From contig NW_026515523.1 of assembly GCF_014898815.1 (NCBI RefSeq), positions 186,001 through 250,000 on the forward strand: DNA of 64,000 nucleotides, read 5' to 3'. Positions 32,626 to 44,099 of the stretch are shown piece after piece; position 1 is the stretch's first letter; each line of letters begins with the position of its first letter. A model generated the notes under the pieces. That model saw nothing but the letters and a program-made list of their open reading frames with translations, was not told the origin of the DNA and ran no database searches. This DNA comes from Panonychus citri. Its lineage: Eukaryota; Arthropoda; Arachnida; Trombidiformes; Tetranychidae. A program made the translations under genes and the position numbers.

Positions 32626-33315
32626 TGGTGTTCAATATGTAAAATGAATAACCATACCAATTCTGAATGTCGACGACGAGACAATGGAAATCAAGGTTCA
32701 AAACCAAAAGAACCAACTAACAATCAACCAGTTAATCAACCAACTTCAATGCATCATTCAACAATTACCTCATCAGATAATGAACCATCCAGTCTTGGAA
32801 TAAGACAATACATTTCGTTCAACTATGTTGATGATACATTATTGTTGACTCAACTTGGAACAACTTTTCTTCAGTATATGCCTGCATTCAAGCTTTATAA
32901 CTCTAACCGAGAATTCGTTCGAGAAGGTAAAGTGTTATTAGACACAGGATCCACAATTTCGAGTTTGGATCAAAGTGTTGCCCAAGAATTAGGTGCTCAT
33001 ATCATTGAATTACCTCGATCTCTTAAAGGAATCGTATCAGGATGCTATCTCAACTCAGTTGGATATGCATATGCATTGGTTAAACATCCAAAGATGAATC
33101 AACCTCGAATCTTTAAAATTCAGATTTGTCCGAAATTCGAACCAGTTTGTTTAATTGGAAATACTTTTCTCCATTTGTATTACATGGAATTGAAAAGTGG
33201 TCTAAATTCTCCATCAGTAAAGGAAAGTCCAGAAAGTGAATCATTCCAACTTTCCATTTCAGATTTTGTACTGCCGATGAAACTTCCGCTATACAAAAAA
33301 CAACGAGTCAAATGA
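32626..33315 (+). CDS. Nucleocapsid zinc knuckle and aspartic protease
   Basis: The reading frame opens with C-X2-C-X4-H-X4-C and continues into a retropepsin: LLDTGSTISS about 100 residues in holds the catalytic Asp, and VCLIGNTFL is the usual distal motif. The ORF ends in an ATGA overlap with pol, so the two could be coupled. Confidence 0.8.
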   Translation, partial: WCSICKMNNHTNSECRRRDNGNQGSKPKEPTNNQPVNQPTSMHHSTITSSDNEPSSLGIRQYISFNYVDDTLLLTQLGTTFLQYMPAFKLYNSNREFVREGKVLLDTGSTISSLDQSVAQELGAHIIELPRSLKGIVSGCYLNSVGYAYALVKHPKMNQPRIFKIQICPKFEPVCLIGNTFLHLYYMELKSGLNSPSVKESPESESFQLSISDFVLPMKLPLYKKQRVK

Positions 33316-36300
33316 AAACTCGCGACTTCATTATTGATCAAAAGATCGAAAGAAAAGAAAATCCAATGGCTGCAATTCAAGTTGATGAATTGATCGAACC
33401 TCAGAGTTCATTTAAATTACAAATGGGTAATCAAAATTACTACATGGCCGCTTGTGATTTTACAACTCAAGAAGAGTTAAAGGAAATCGAACTCCGAAAA
33501 ACAAGAGAATTCTTCACTAACGCAATAGGAAGAATGGATAAAGAGTTGACTGAAGATCAACAAAACCAAATTCTCAATTTACTTGAACAATTTCAAGATT
33601 GTTTCTCCAAACACAAAAACGACTTAGGATTCGTATCATCAAAAATTTGCCCTGTCAAAATTGACATTGAAAACAATTTGATTCCATATCAAAAACCATA
33701 CACTCAATCACCAGAGAAACGAGAAGCAACTCGAAAAATAATAGCTGAAATGCTAGAAGCCGATATAATTGAACCCAGTGATGCCCCTGGAGGATCACCA
33801 ATAATTCTAGTTCCAAGATCAGATAAATCATACCGAATGGTAATTGATTATCGATTGGTTAACCGAATCACCAATGTCACAAGACATCCAATGCCCAGAA
33901 TTGATGACTGTTTAGAGTTAATTCGAGGAGGAAAATTTTTTAATTTATTCGATTTGGCTCAGGGTTACCACCAAATTGAATTGGCTGAAGAAGAACGAGC
34001 TAAGACAGTTTTCGTTACAACGGAAGGTAAATTCCAATGGAAAAGATTACCAATGGGTCTCAGTGGAGCTCCATTCGTCTTCCAAAGGCTAATCAACAAA
34101 GTTCTGGAAGGAATCCAATATCGAGAATGCATCGGATACTTCGATGATGTTCCTGTTATGGGTAAAACTTTCGACGAACTAATCAAAAATACTTCCCTAG
34201 TATTGGAAAGATTCAGAAAATATAACCTTAAGGTTAAACTAGAAAAATGCAAATTTGGCTTTAAAGAGATCAAACTCTTAGGACATATTGTCAACGGAGA
34301 TGGAATCAAACCAGACCCAAAGAAGGTCACAGCTCTGAAAAATCTGAGTTATCCTCGAAACGTTCGAGAATTACAATCCCAATTAGGATGTTTTAATTAT
34401 TTTTCCCGATACATCCCAAATTTCTCACAAATTGCTGCTCCTCTCTACAGATTAATATCTCGAGAAAGACGATTCAAACTGTTACCAGCCGATGAAAAAG
34501 CAATTGATTCTTTGAAATCATCGCTAATCGAAACAACAATGCTCGTGCATTATGATCCAGATCTGAGAAAGAAAATCTCTGCTGATGCCTCTGACCTTGC
34601 AGTAGGAGGAATATTACAACAAGAAGATCCAAAATCGGAAAATTATGACCCTGATTGTCCCATTGAACAAATCAAAGATTGGTCACCAATGAGTTTCTTT
34701 TCACAAAAGTTACTTAAACATCAAAAATCATATGCAGTTACCGAGAAAGAATTACTTGGTATATTCGTTGGTATAACAAAATACTCTCATTACCTGGAAG
34801 GAAAACAATTCCTGATCGAAACCGATCACCACGCGTTATGTCAACTTACGAAAGTTCAATTCAAAAATTCACGATTAAATCGATGGTCGATTATGATGTC
34901 AATGTATGACTTCAAAGTAATCTACAAGAAAGGAAACATTCACCCTGCTGATTGTTTCTCCAGATCTAAAGACTGGGAACACCGAAAAATCATAGACCCG
35001 GAAGAGGAATATCTTGACAAACTTTATCTACAAGATTATTCAATTCTACTTGAAGAAGATATTCTCTATGATATTGGTCTAAACGTAATCATTTACGGTT
35101 TAGAAGAACCATTTTTCGACTTGAAAGAGCCACCAAATTGTGCTTATACCATTGATACAGAAATCAACTTAGCTTATCCAATGCTAACAATCATTAATTC
35201 AGACTCATCAACCAAAATTGAACAACTAAATATCTGGCAAAAGAAAATTCTGTTGCATCAAAATTCAAATGTAGAAATTGCTTCTATCAAAGAAAAACTA
35301 ATTGCGAACGATCCAAAAGTTTCGAAAAACTTTATAATGAAAGATAATCTTCTATACAAAAAATCTCATCGATCACCATTCACAACTAAACTTGTAATTG
35401 ACCCAATCATCCTCAAGGATATTTTCAAGGAAGAACATGAAAGTTCAATTGGAGGACATTTTGCTGTCGAGAAAACATATCTTCAGATATCAAGAAGATT
35501 CTGGTGTAAGAATTTACTGAAAGAGATTACAAAACTTTGTAATAATTGCCAAATCTGTGCGATTGCTAAGCCAGCTAACATCATCTACGTGAATCCAGAG
35601 CTCAAGCCAATACCAGATAACGTCTTTAAACGTTTCGAACTTGATGTCCAAGGACCGATCAACATAAAACATTCAAAAAAGTATATTTTGGTTTTAGTTG
35701 ATACTTTATCACGATTTGTTTTTGCTAAGCTTACACTTAATCAGACTGCTCAAACAGTAATAACTTTTCTCAGACAAACATTCAGTATCATAGGAAATCC
35801 TGAAGTGATTCAAACAGATTTAGGAACTAACTTTACTTCAGAATTAGTTGCTAAATACTTCAGAGAAAATGGTATCAAACATGAAACCTCAACAGCTTAC
35901 CACCCACAATCGCAAGGTGTTGTCGAAAGACACAACAAGACAATAGCCGAACGATTGAGAACCTTTTGCATTCAAAATGATAATAAGAATCTCCAATTAG
36001 GACTCGAATCCTCGATCTATGCAATCAATACTTCCATTCATAAAATTACAAGATTTACACCTTTCTTTCTAGTATTCGGAAAAAACCATCGAAACCCACT
36101 TGATAATTATCTTAACTTAGATGATTCAGCTCCCTTAACTGTTAATCAAGCAAGAAATTTAGCTTTTGCGAGACTTCAATCTCAACAATTGTACCAACAG
36201 AATAGACTCAAATCTATTCATAAATCAGCTCCATATAAGGAAGGAGATTTTGTTCTCATCAAAGATCATTCAGTCGATCCTGAATTAGGAAAGAAAGTTA

Positions 36301-36740
36301 GACCAACTCATAAAGGCCCATACTTAGTTTGCGCTATTAGAAAAGGTTGTTTACTTTTATTAGATTGTAGAGATCTTGAGATCATAACGGTAAATGTTTC
36401 CGATACAAAACTTGATCGAAGTGAACCAACAGAAAGAATGAAGAAAATTAGAGATCAATATTTTGATCCAGATCATTATTTTGAGCAAGAAAATTTCAAT
36501 CTACCAGATGAGTTAGAAACTCAACAAGAAAATCAGTTAGAATCTGATGATGACTTAAGTCATGAAAATCAAGAAAATGATTCAGATGATCAACAGAATA
36601 CTCGCTCCTTTGATGAAAATATCACCTCAATTGAAAACAATCAAACAAATGATAATCAAAATCATGATGATGAAAACTCAGAACTCAAATTTCTAATGGT
36701 CAACAAAAACAAAATGTTAAGATCAATAGGAAACGCTTAA
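33312..36740 (+). CDS. Retrotransposon pol: RT, RNase H, integrase
   Basis: This is an uninterrupted 1,142-codon ORF. Reverse transcriptase covers about residues 110-330, with GYFDDVPVMG as the YxDD site near 276 and LPMGLSGAP before it. RNase H follows, with SADASDLAVGG near 420 and ETDHHALCQL near 503. Integrase has the HHCC zinc site (HESSIGGHF ... CNNCQIC) from about 709 and the DDE core: Asp in LDVQGP, Asp in QTDLGTNF and Glu in VVERHNK. A GPY/F-type module, THKGPYLV, lies near 1,000. The acidic, Gln/Asn-rich C-terminus carries no chromodomain that I can see. All catalytic residues are present. Confidence 0.9.
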   Translation: MKTRDFIIDQKIERKENPMAAIQVDELIEPQSSFKLQMGNQNYYMAACDFTTQEELKEIELRKTREFFTNAIGRMDKELTEDQQNQILNLLEQFQDCFSKHKNDLGFVSSKICPVKIDIENNLIPYQKPYTQSPEKREATRKIIAEMLEADIIEPSDAPGGSPIILVPRSDKSYRMVIDYRLVNRITNVTRHPMPRIDDCLELIRGGKFFNLFDLAQGYHQIELAEEERAKTVFVTTEGKFQWKRLPMGLSGAPFVFQRLINKVLEGIQYRECIGYFDDVPVMGKTFDELIKNTSLVLERFRKYNLKVKLEKCKFGFKEIKLLGHIVNGDGIKPDPKKVTALKNLSYPRNVRELQSQLGCFNYFSRYIPNFSQIAAPLYRLISRERRFKLLPADEKAIDSLKSSLIETTMLVHYDPDLRKKISADASDLAVGGILQQEDPKSENYDPDCPIEQIKDWSPMSFFSQKLLKHQKSYAVTEKELLGIFVGITKYSHYLEGKQFLIETDHHALCQLTKVQFKNSRLNRWSIMMSMYDFKVIYKKGNIHPADCFSRSKDWEHRKIIDPEEEYLDKLYLQDYSILLEEDILYDIGLNVIIYGLEEPFFDLKEPPNCAYTIDTEINLAYPMLTIINSDSSTKIEQLNIWQKKILLHQNSNVEIASIKEKLIANDPKVSKNFIMKDNLLYKKSHRSPFTTKLVIDPIILKDIFKEEHESSIGGHFAVEKTYLQISRRFWCKNLLKEITKLCNNCQICAIAKPANIIYVNPELKPIPDNVFKRFELDVQGPINIKHSKKYILVLVDTLSRFVFAKLTLNQTAQTVITFLRQTFSIIGNPEVIQTDLGTNFTSELVAKYFRENGIKHETSTAYHPQSQGVVERHNKTIAERLRTFCIQNDNKNLQLGLESSIYAINTSIHKITRFTPFFLVFGKNHRNPLDNYLNLDDSAPLTVNQARNLAFARLQSQQLYQQNRLKSIHKSAPYKEGDFVLIKDHSVDPELGKKVRPTHKGPYLVCAIRKGCLLLLDCRDLEIITVNVSDTKLDRSEPTERMKKIRDQYFDPDHYFEQENFNLPDELETQQENQLESDDDLSHENQENDSDDQQNTRSFDENITSIENNQTNDNQNHDDENSELKFLMVNKNKMLRSIGNA

Positions 36741-37282
36741 GCGCTGATAAAGTGATTAGTTTGCAACCTCAGATTACTGATAATAGAAACAGTCAACAGA
36801 TTTTGACTCGTTATCAAAAACAACAACAAAACCAAACATCTTCAAATGTTTTCATATTGTATCTTTGTGTTGATGAAAATGAACCAATTAGTCAAGAGCT
36901 AATTAGCTTAAGATTTTTATCTTCTCACGTTACTTTCTACCCGATTAACCCGAAAACTGAGTCATCATCAACAAACATACAAGTTACCGACACCGGAGAA
37001 GAAGACAAAAGTTTGTCCGTTGAAATTTTCTCACTTGTTGTTCAAACAGCAAAACAAAACATTCAAATTTTCAGTTTAAATCTTAAAATTTTCATCAAAA
37101 TTTCAAACCAAATTTTCCAGTTGATTAAAGTTGAAATTGAATTAATTTTTATTGAAAGTGATAACTTTAGTTATTTTAAGCCAAATAGCTTTAACTATCT
37201 AAGTGAATTAGTCATTAACATTGAGTCAAAAAGCTTAAACTTTTTCAAGTGTAACCAATTATCTCAAAGAGATATAAATACA
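36741..37282. other. Spacer between pol and the extra ORF
   Basis: The sequence is open in one frame (from a GTG at 36,752) but rich in Ile, Phe, Asn and Gln, with no motif. The first plausible ATG of the next ORF is at 37,283 (MADKLTTLIESL). It may be a leader for a subgenomic transcript. Confidence 0.4.
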
Positions 37283-38877
37283 ATGGCTGATAAACTTACA
37301 ACTTTAATTGAAAGTTTACCTTCGCTTGAATCGGATGACCAAAAACCATCAACTTCCGACTCACGACAACATCATAGTGTTAAAAGTGTATCACCTTCAC
37401 CTTCACTTTCACCATCAACATCAACCGAATCAATCATTTACCTCAAAACTACACCTTGGCCACAATTTGCCAACAGGAAAAATCAACTTAAGAGACAATT
37501 GTCAAGTGAATCTTTAAATTCATTATCGTTCCAACCAAAAGCTCATCGTCCAGTCATGGAAAATAACCCATCAACAGTGGAATCTGAGCAAATTCCGGAG
37601 TTAACCACAGAGGGTAAGAACATTGAAGTTACTTCTTCAGATAAAACGGTAATCCCAGAAGCAGAAAAAGCTTATTTAGGTCCTGATGACTATCCCTGGG
37701 AGAAACATGAATATCCAGAAATTTTACCCACTGCTCCTTATTGTCCTTATCTTACAAAAGATCGTTTCAATGAAATTAAATCAGAAATAGACGAGAAAGC
37801 GAAAAGCTTTGAGCTCATCAAACAAAAGTTTGAAAAGATGATCAGAGAGAAAATCTATCTAAATTTGTTCAAACATAAATCGATCTTCGACATTACTCTT
37901 GGTCCGATACCTCGAGGTATAACTAAATCTCATGTTGTTAGTTCAGAACTAGAAAAGATCGAAGAATCAATTCGTTGTCATCTTTGTGAGCAAATTGCAA
38001 TTGATCCATTCAATTGTTCCAATTGTTTCAAATGGTACTGTAAATGTTGTATCAAATTTTACGAGATTTGATTACCATTCTGAAACTAATCCCAATTAAC
38101 AGTGCAGACAAATTCATCTGTTTGATTCCCTCATGTATCTACAAATACTCTATCAATGACGATTATCCCAAATTCTCAAGAATTGAACCCTCAGAAATCT
38201 ATTGTTCATATCGAGAAAGTAAATTCATCTGCAGAAGAACCTTGTGTAATCAACAGATTAGTTCAGGTTTATTCGTGGCTCACGAAAGCCAATGTCGAAA
38301 AGGACTTTTCCGTCAAGAAATTGATATTGAATTCAAAGCTCCATTTATCCCAGGAAAAGTTCGAGAAGAATTAGAAAACGTTCCAAGACGATTGATGAAT
38401 TTTGTTCCCTCTCATGTCAAAAGTTCAGTTCCAAATGCTCCCATTACCTACACAACTCATGCTGAAAGAGCAGATAATAACCTCAACCTGTATGCTTGTC
38501 TCATGAGAAATAAGGAAGAAAATCCTAATGATCCCTGGTTAGGTCCAACTGGAATTCGTAGTCACGCTAATTTGAGACTCGGATTCTGGACAAATTTCAA
38601 GAGATCAAAAGATCCAAGTTATCCACTGGATGATGCAGAATCATTTGTTCAAAGTTTAGGTTTCGAACCCACTGTAGGATCTAAACCTCATCCTTCGGTA
38701 AAACCTCGACCTCGATCTATTAAATGGTCGAAAGTTCCCCTTTACCTTCAGCAAGCTAGTGAAGAATGGCTTTCTTATGCCAATGGGTTACCACCTTATC
38801 GAAGAGAAAAATTTCATGTTCAAATTTGCCCTGAAAGTAGAGATCAAGCTACTCCTTACATTCCTTCAACCCGTTAA
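37283..38877 (+). CDS. Element ORF with RING/TRAF-type zinc-finger segment
   Basis: The frame from 37,283 runs through a Ser/Pro-rich region to a Cys-rich end, CHLCEQIAIDPFNCSNC then WYCKCCI, which resembles the first half of a RING finger of TRAF/RNF41 type (C-x2-C ... DP-x-x-C-x2-C ... YC-x-x-CI). The frame shifts near 38,050 into 38,044-38,877, which continues with spaced Cys/His (FICLIPSC, YCSYRES, RRTLCNQQ, FVAHESQC) in the TRAF zinc-finger style. After about 100 further residues of unknown type it ends at TAA 38,875. The same frame stays open beyond this stop for a short stretch. There are no TM segments, so it is not an env gene. The host-derived origin is inferred. Confidence 0.6.
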
Positions 38878-40450
38878 CGACTATCTCAAGAACAGAGAGA
38901 AGAAGTTTTAAAACTTATCAAAATTGGTTTCCCTCTCTTCGTGGTTATCAGATTTCAATGAACCAGCGAAAATCACCAACCATGAGCGAACAACTTATCG
39001 TTTCAACAGAAACAACGCTGCTCATAACAAATTCAAACAATCAACTCGAATTGATATCGACTCTCTAGAGCCAAGAATTGAAAAAGCAATTCAATCGAAC
39101 ATCAAACAACATCCTCATCCAAAGACCTGTTATGCTGTTCATGCTGCTTATTGTCGCAGGAAAATAGCTCGTGATGAACGATTGGCCTTAGTCCCTCAAC
39201 CCGTATGGATAATTATCGTAGATGGACACTTAAATGTCGTTTATGAATCTTTCGTCCAATATTCAACAATTGATCAAATGGATACTAAGTATCATGGACT
39301 TCGAGAGAAAGATTTAAAATATGCCAAAAATCTACCATCAGTTAAAGATCAAGTTTTAACCTATTTTGCCTCAGCAACTGAAATAGTTGGTGCAGGATTA
39401 ATCAATTTATTTAAATCTTTAGATTTGGAACAATCAGAAATTGAAATTCTCAAGCCCAAGCTTAGAGAAATTACTCAATACTTCTCACCTCATCCAATTT
39501 CTGCCGCATCACTTGCCCTCATCTCATTTCTATTATTCTCAGGATTCACTATTACCAGATATTCACATTCACCTGGTGTAGAGGCTTTAACCTCAATGAA
39601 ACTTTACATGTCATCATGGAAAGCGATTGAACAGAAATGTGAAGAAATTTCTGATGGAATTCATTTCGCTAATTGTGCAAGTACCTGTGCTAATTCTGGT
39701 GTATCGAGATTACTCAAGAAATTTGCAGACAAAGTCAAGGAAGGAAAAGCTTCATGGCCCCAAGATTGGAGTTACTATTGTTTCGGAGAAAGAGGAAAAC
39801 CCGTTTACAATAGCTATAACTATGTACCACCTTCATCCCGAACTCCAACCATATCTCAAGCCTCATCCATCCATGAAAATGACGAAAAAGAAGATGAAGA
39901 ACCTCAAGATTCAGAAGTTAATGAACAACCATCATCAATGGAAAGACAAGTTCAAGAAGAAAATCAATCTGATCTACAAGAAAATGAAAACTTCTCATCT
40001 CAAAATTCAAGTAACACAACCAATAACACCGAGGATGCTGAAAATTCATCTGAAGCTCAAACTTCATCATCGAATACAAGCTCAGCTGAAACATCCTCAT
40101 CATCAGAATCATCATCTACATCATCATCATCTAATCCATCTGAATATATAATTCAGGAAATACTCATTAATAATCCCATATCAACGTCAACTCCACCACC
40201 AACTTTCACTGAAAGTTCATCATCACAAAATTCAATCTTTCAATTGAATGAAATACCCTCAAGTCAAGTAAGACGAGATCTCGCTTATCCAACCCGAAGA
40301 TACTCAAATATCGAAAAGGAATTGGCTCAAGAAAGAGAAAGAGATCAACAAGAGGAAAACCCGGAGGAAAATCAAGAGGAACCATCGAACCGTCGAATTT
40401 CAAATTCAGTTTTGATGAGAGTTCTAGGTCATAATTCCGGAGTATTGTGA
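38878..40450 (+). CDS. Element ORF with REXO-like exonuclease fold, catalytic residues lost
   Basis: After the TAA at 38,875 the text LSQEQREEVLKLIKIGFP remains open, then the frame shifts near 38,945 into 38,924-40,450. This frame contains IIIVDGHLNVVYESFV, QMDTKYHGLREKDL, EIVGAGLINLFKSLDL and HSPGVEALTSMKLY. These follow the order and spacing of REXO1/REX-type DEDDh 3'-5' RNA exonucleases. The acidic residues of motifs I (D-x-E) and II (H and D of GHSLxxD) are replaced, and motif III keeps the His but has Glu for Asp. The last 170 residues are Ser/Glu/Gln-rich and disordered. The stop codon lies inside the 3' LTR. Confidence 0.6.
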
Positions 40451-41319
40451 GGTAGTGAGTTTAGACCCACCAAAACTAATTCTTATTCGACTCAGAATCA
40501 AGAATTCAATTAACATTTAAAACCTTTAGGTTTATCATTTATCATTTATCATTTATCGCTTATCTTTTACTTTCTACTTTATTCATTTTAATCTCAACCA
40601 TATAATCAAAACTCAGTAATCATGAAACTTAGATTTCAATTACTCTTAATTACTTTTCTTTGTAACTCAAATTACTCAAATTTTCATTATGTTAATCCCC
40701 AATTTAATTTTGTTAAATTTTGATCACTTTAGAAAGAGACCAAAATTTGTCTTTCTTTTTCTTAATGTTTAAACTCAATTTATCATTTGATTAACCAAAT
40801 TATCTCACCTTATCTTTAATCGCATTATTAAGCTAAAAGCGCTTTGTTAAGCCTTGAGACTTATCATCATCATTGTTTGACCAATGCGATCATTTTAATC
40901 TCTTTTTCCCCCAATTGTTCTAGAAAAATCAAAAACTTAAGTTTTATTTTAATTACTTGTATCGAGTAACAGTAAGTTAACTGTCTACTCTCAACAGAAT
41001 AACATCAAGTTATCATGAGTAAATTTTAATAAAGTTCAGTTAGTTGAATTTCTCTACTCTTTTCTTTGTTAACTCAAGTTACTTTGTTCACAGTGTACAT
41101 GGTCCTGTATGCGAACCTTAATTACCTGATTATTGAAAGGCAGGTAGCAATCAATTAAGATTCGAAACAATTAAAATTGTAAAAGTTTACAATCAGAGTG
41201 AAATACTCAAAGGTCCTGAAACCTAATCATTCACAGAATAGTGAAACAAATCGATCTAAGTGATAAAGCTTCAACTTTCAACCTTATCTAAAGATAAGAA
41301 ACCAAACGAAAACCTTTCA
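40446..41319 (+). repeat. 3' LTR
   Basis: It is 874 bp, with the same ends as the 5' LTR, and differs by scattered substitutions and a few short indels. It is followed by the target copy AATG at 41,320. No clear polypurine tract precedes it; the last ten bases before it are AATTCCGGAGTAT-like. Confidence 0.9.
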
Positions 41320-41323
41320 AATG

Positions 41324-43843
41324 GAAAAAGTTTTATCTGGGTAAATATTGGGAATATTCTCATAGCATTATTAGAGTTTAATTGTTGTTTTGATATAACT
41401 TTAATAGGAAAAAGATGAAAGCACAACGTTGAGAGGATTCCCAGTCCATTCTGCAAAGACAACGTTCAATAAGAATCTTGATATTACTTATTATTACAAA
41501 AGTGAGTTGATTATTAAAGAAAAGAAAATTTTTTTTTGTTAATTGTAGCTCATCACCATTTCTCTGAAAAGGTTATTTAGACTCACCTGACATATTACAA
41601 GCGAGTCGATTACAGTTAAGTGGCTTGGATTCGTCGTTTGGACTTATAGCTAATAGAGAAAAGTTTTATTTGGATATTTACTCATTGGAAGAATCAGAGG
41701 AAGAGTTTGGTAAAACAGTTACAGTAAGAGGAATATAAGACATTTTTATCAAGCATTTTACTATTATTAAGATAATTTATCATCTTCAGGTTACACCAGG
41801 AATCGGTTGTCCGTTGAACCTCATAACATCAGAATCTCATGACTGGCTTATGATACCAGAAATGTCGGAATCAAATTATCATTTCATTGCAAGAACTACT
41901 GTTGATGGACCCAAAAAATCAAGCACTTCAAGTGAGGTAAAGTAATATTTCTATTAGCTGAAAGATTATTAAAAACTTTGTTTAGATTTAAATAATTTCA
42001 AAAATATTAATAATTTGTTTTCTGTATATTCTAAGATGTTTGTTAACAGTAAAGATCTAACTACAAGTTTGAAAACAATAGAACAAGGGATTTTAACAGA
42101 ATCTCTTTACGATTATAACTTGGGAACTGTTTACGTCTCATTGAAAAAAGGTCGTTGTTCGGTCTCCAGTATTGGACCAAATAGTCCAGGATACTTTGTT
42201 GAGGCAAAATATTTCTCCTGCAAGAATAGCCAATATTGACTTGGTTTTTGAAGGTCAAAATATCAAAGCATTAGTGACCTTTTTGAAAATCCCTAATATT
42301 GAGGGTGAGTGCAAACCGATAATTGAATATAAACTGATGAATAAAGTTCTTCGTTTCTTTTGGTCAACAGATAGTTTACAAAAAGAAAGGATGAGATTGT
42401 CTCAGGAAGCTCTTTTAAACTTAGATCGGATTACTGCAGAATCAGTTGGAGATTGTCTTTACAAACAAGTTGAGTTCTATTATGACCAAGAGTAAGTATT
42501 CATAGAGTAACTATTATTTGAATTTTTCTAATAATAATGTAACTGTTTCAAAGGGTGATTGTGTTTTGCAATGCTGATTACACAAGGCCAAGCATTTGTG
42601 GTAGGATTCAATCTTCAGAGAAAATTGTCAAAATGGATGCTGGTACAATTTGCGATGTATATTATCCAATCAATAGTTACTCTCAATTTAGGAAGGAAAT
42701 TCATCTTGACAAAATGGAAGATTATATTAGCCGTCTATCATTAGCAATCTATTTGACTGATGATGGTTTCATCTATTACAAATCTACAAAAGTCGTCGAT
42801 GTAACGAATGAGTTAGATCACAACATAGACTCTTTCGTATTAGTTAATAATAAGAGACTGGTTGATTCCAATGGTGATATTATATTAGCCAAAGATGTTT
42901 CCAATCTTGCTGATTGTTATCGTACTTGTGCTCATGATGATATTGATCTTTGTGAGACTTTTGTCTATTGTCAATATCCAGATAAACTGTCTTGTTATAC
43001 ATCTAATGTTATCTATGCTAATTTATCTTTACAATCGACAGAAGATGAATCTTGTAAAATTTATTCAAAGAATCGATTATTAGATTACATCAAAATATCT
43101 TCGAGAGAGTTTAAACAATCGCCTAATATCGCTATTGATGTTCCACTCGATGATTGTGCTTCAAAATGTAGTTCATCTGATGAATGTTTCTCATTCCAAC
43201 AATGTGGTGGTTCTTGTACTTTGAGTGGATATTATACTGATGCGGAAACACAGGAAAGTCGGGATTGTAATATTTATATTCGTAAGTGTTGAGTATTTGA
43301 TTACAGAGAAATCAATGAGCTTAATCAATCAATGTCTTTATTATTTCAGCGAAAGTTTCTCAACAATTTATATCAACTGGACGGAAAATTGTTTCTCAAG
43401 TTTTTCACACGGAAGTTAATCTAAATTTGGATCAATGTGCTGCTCTTTGTCATAGCTGGACAAATACTGACGAATCTTGTAAATCGTTCAACTATTGTCC
43501 TCAAAATGGTGAAATAAGCTCATGTAGCTTATCAAAATACTCAATCAACGATAAATCAGTTAATTCAATTGATTCAGGAGTTTGTAAGAATTATGAATAC
43601 AAAAATCAACGATCCAATGGAGGAAATAATTATGGAAGTGAACAAGTTACCATCAGAGGAACAAGTGGAGTAGCTGCTTTTGGTATAATCATGTTGTTCG
43701 TTACCGTTGGACTTTTGCTTGGATTTATTTTCCCAATGCTTATCAATGGAAAACTAAAGGAAATTATCACTCAAAAGTTTGTTTCATCATCTTCGTCGGA
43801 ACGAGAAATCAATTCATTCCATTTTTCGAGACAAATGGATTAA
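41324..43843 (+). pseudogene. PAN-module gene, copy C, 3' part
   Basis: The gene resumes with GGAAAAAGTTTTATCTGGG, the continuation of exon 4. A further internal deletion at 42,190 joins exon 8 (after PNSPG) straight into exon 11 (QNISPARIANID), removing about 750 bp. From there the exons are clean: the large exon with module 1 (ADCYRTCAHDDIDLC), module 2 (DDCASKCSSSDECF), the last exon with module 3 (DQCAALCHSWTNTDESC) and the TM segment FGIIMLFVTVGLLLGF. Copy C was therefore already damaged, or became so after the retrotransposon insertion. Confidence 0.8.
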
Positions 43844-44099
43844 ACAGAAAAAAATTATACGATTTAAATTGTATTTATGGAACTAACTTCAAATACTACA
43901 TTTGTATTTACAATGCTTCCAAAGTGAATGTTACACGAAATTTTTTAAATTTTCCATAAGGAACCCATTTTCTAGATAATAAATGTACAATGAAATAATA
44001 AATAACTATTTGTCAAAAAGACATTTTACTCAGAGTTACAATAGAAAAGTACATAGGACCACTTAATTATTTTTTCGTCTGTAGCAAAAACTAGCGTCC

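Larger units (their letters stand above)
30522..41319 (+). mobile_element. Ty3/gypsy LTR retrotransposon with extra 3' ORFs
   Basis: This 10.8-kb element has two LTRs starting TGTGAGG and ending CCTTTCA, a 4-bp target duplication AATG (30,518-30,521 and 41,320-41,323), a primer-binding site two bases after the 5' LTR, and gag, protease and pol in Ty3/gypsy order (RT, RNase H, integrase). It lies in exon 4 of PAN-gene copy C in the same orientation. Roughly twenty differences separate the LTRs by eye, and gag and the 3' ORFs carry frameshifts, so the insertion is not fresh. The 3.7 kb between pol and the 3' LTR is unusual and is described separately. Confidence 0.92.

Noticed and set aside
36741..40450. 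An env gene downstream of pol, making the element an errantivirus.
   Set aside because: There is no signal peptide, furin-like site or credible membrane anchor; the Cys/His-rich and exonuclease-like segments argue against env.
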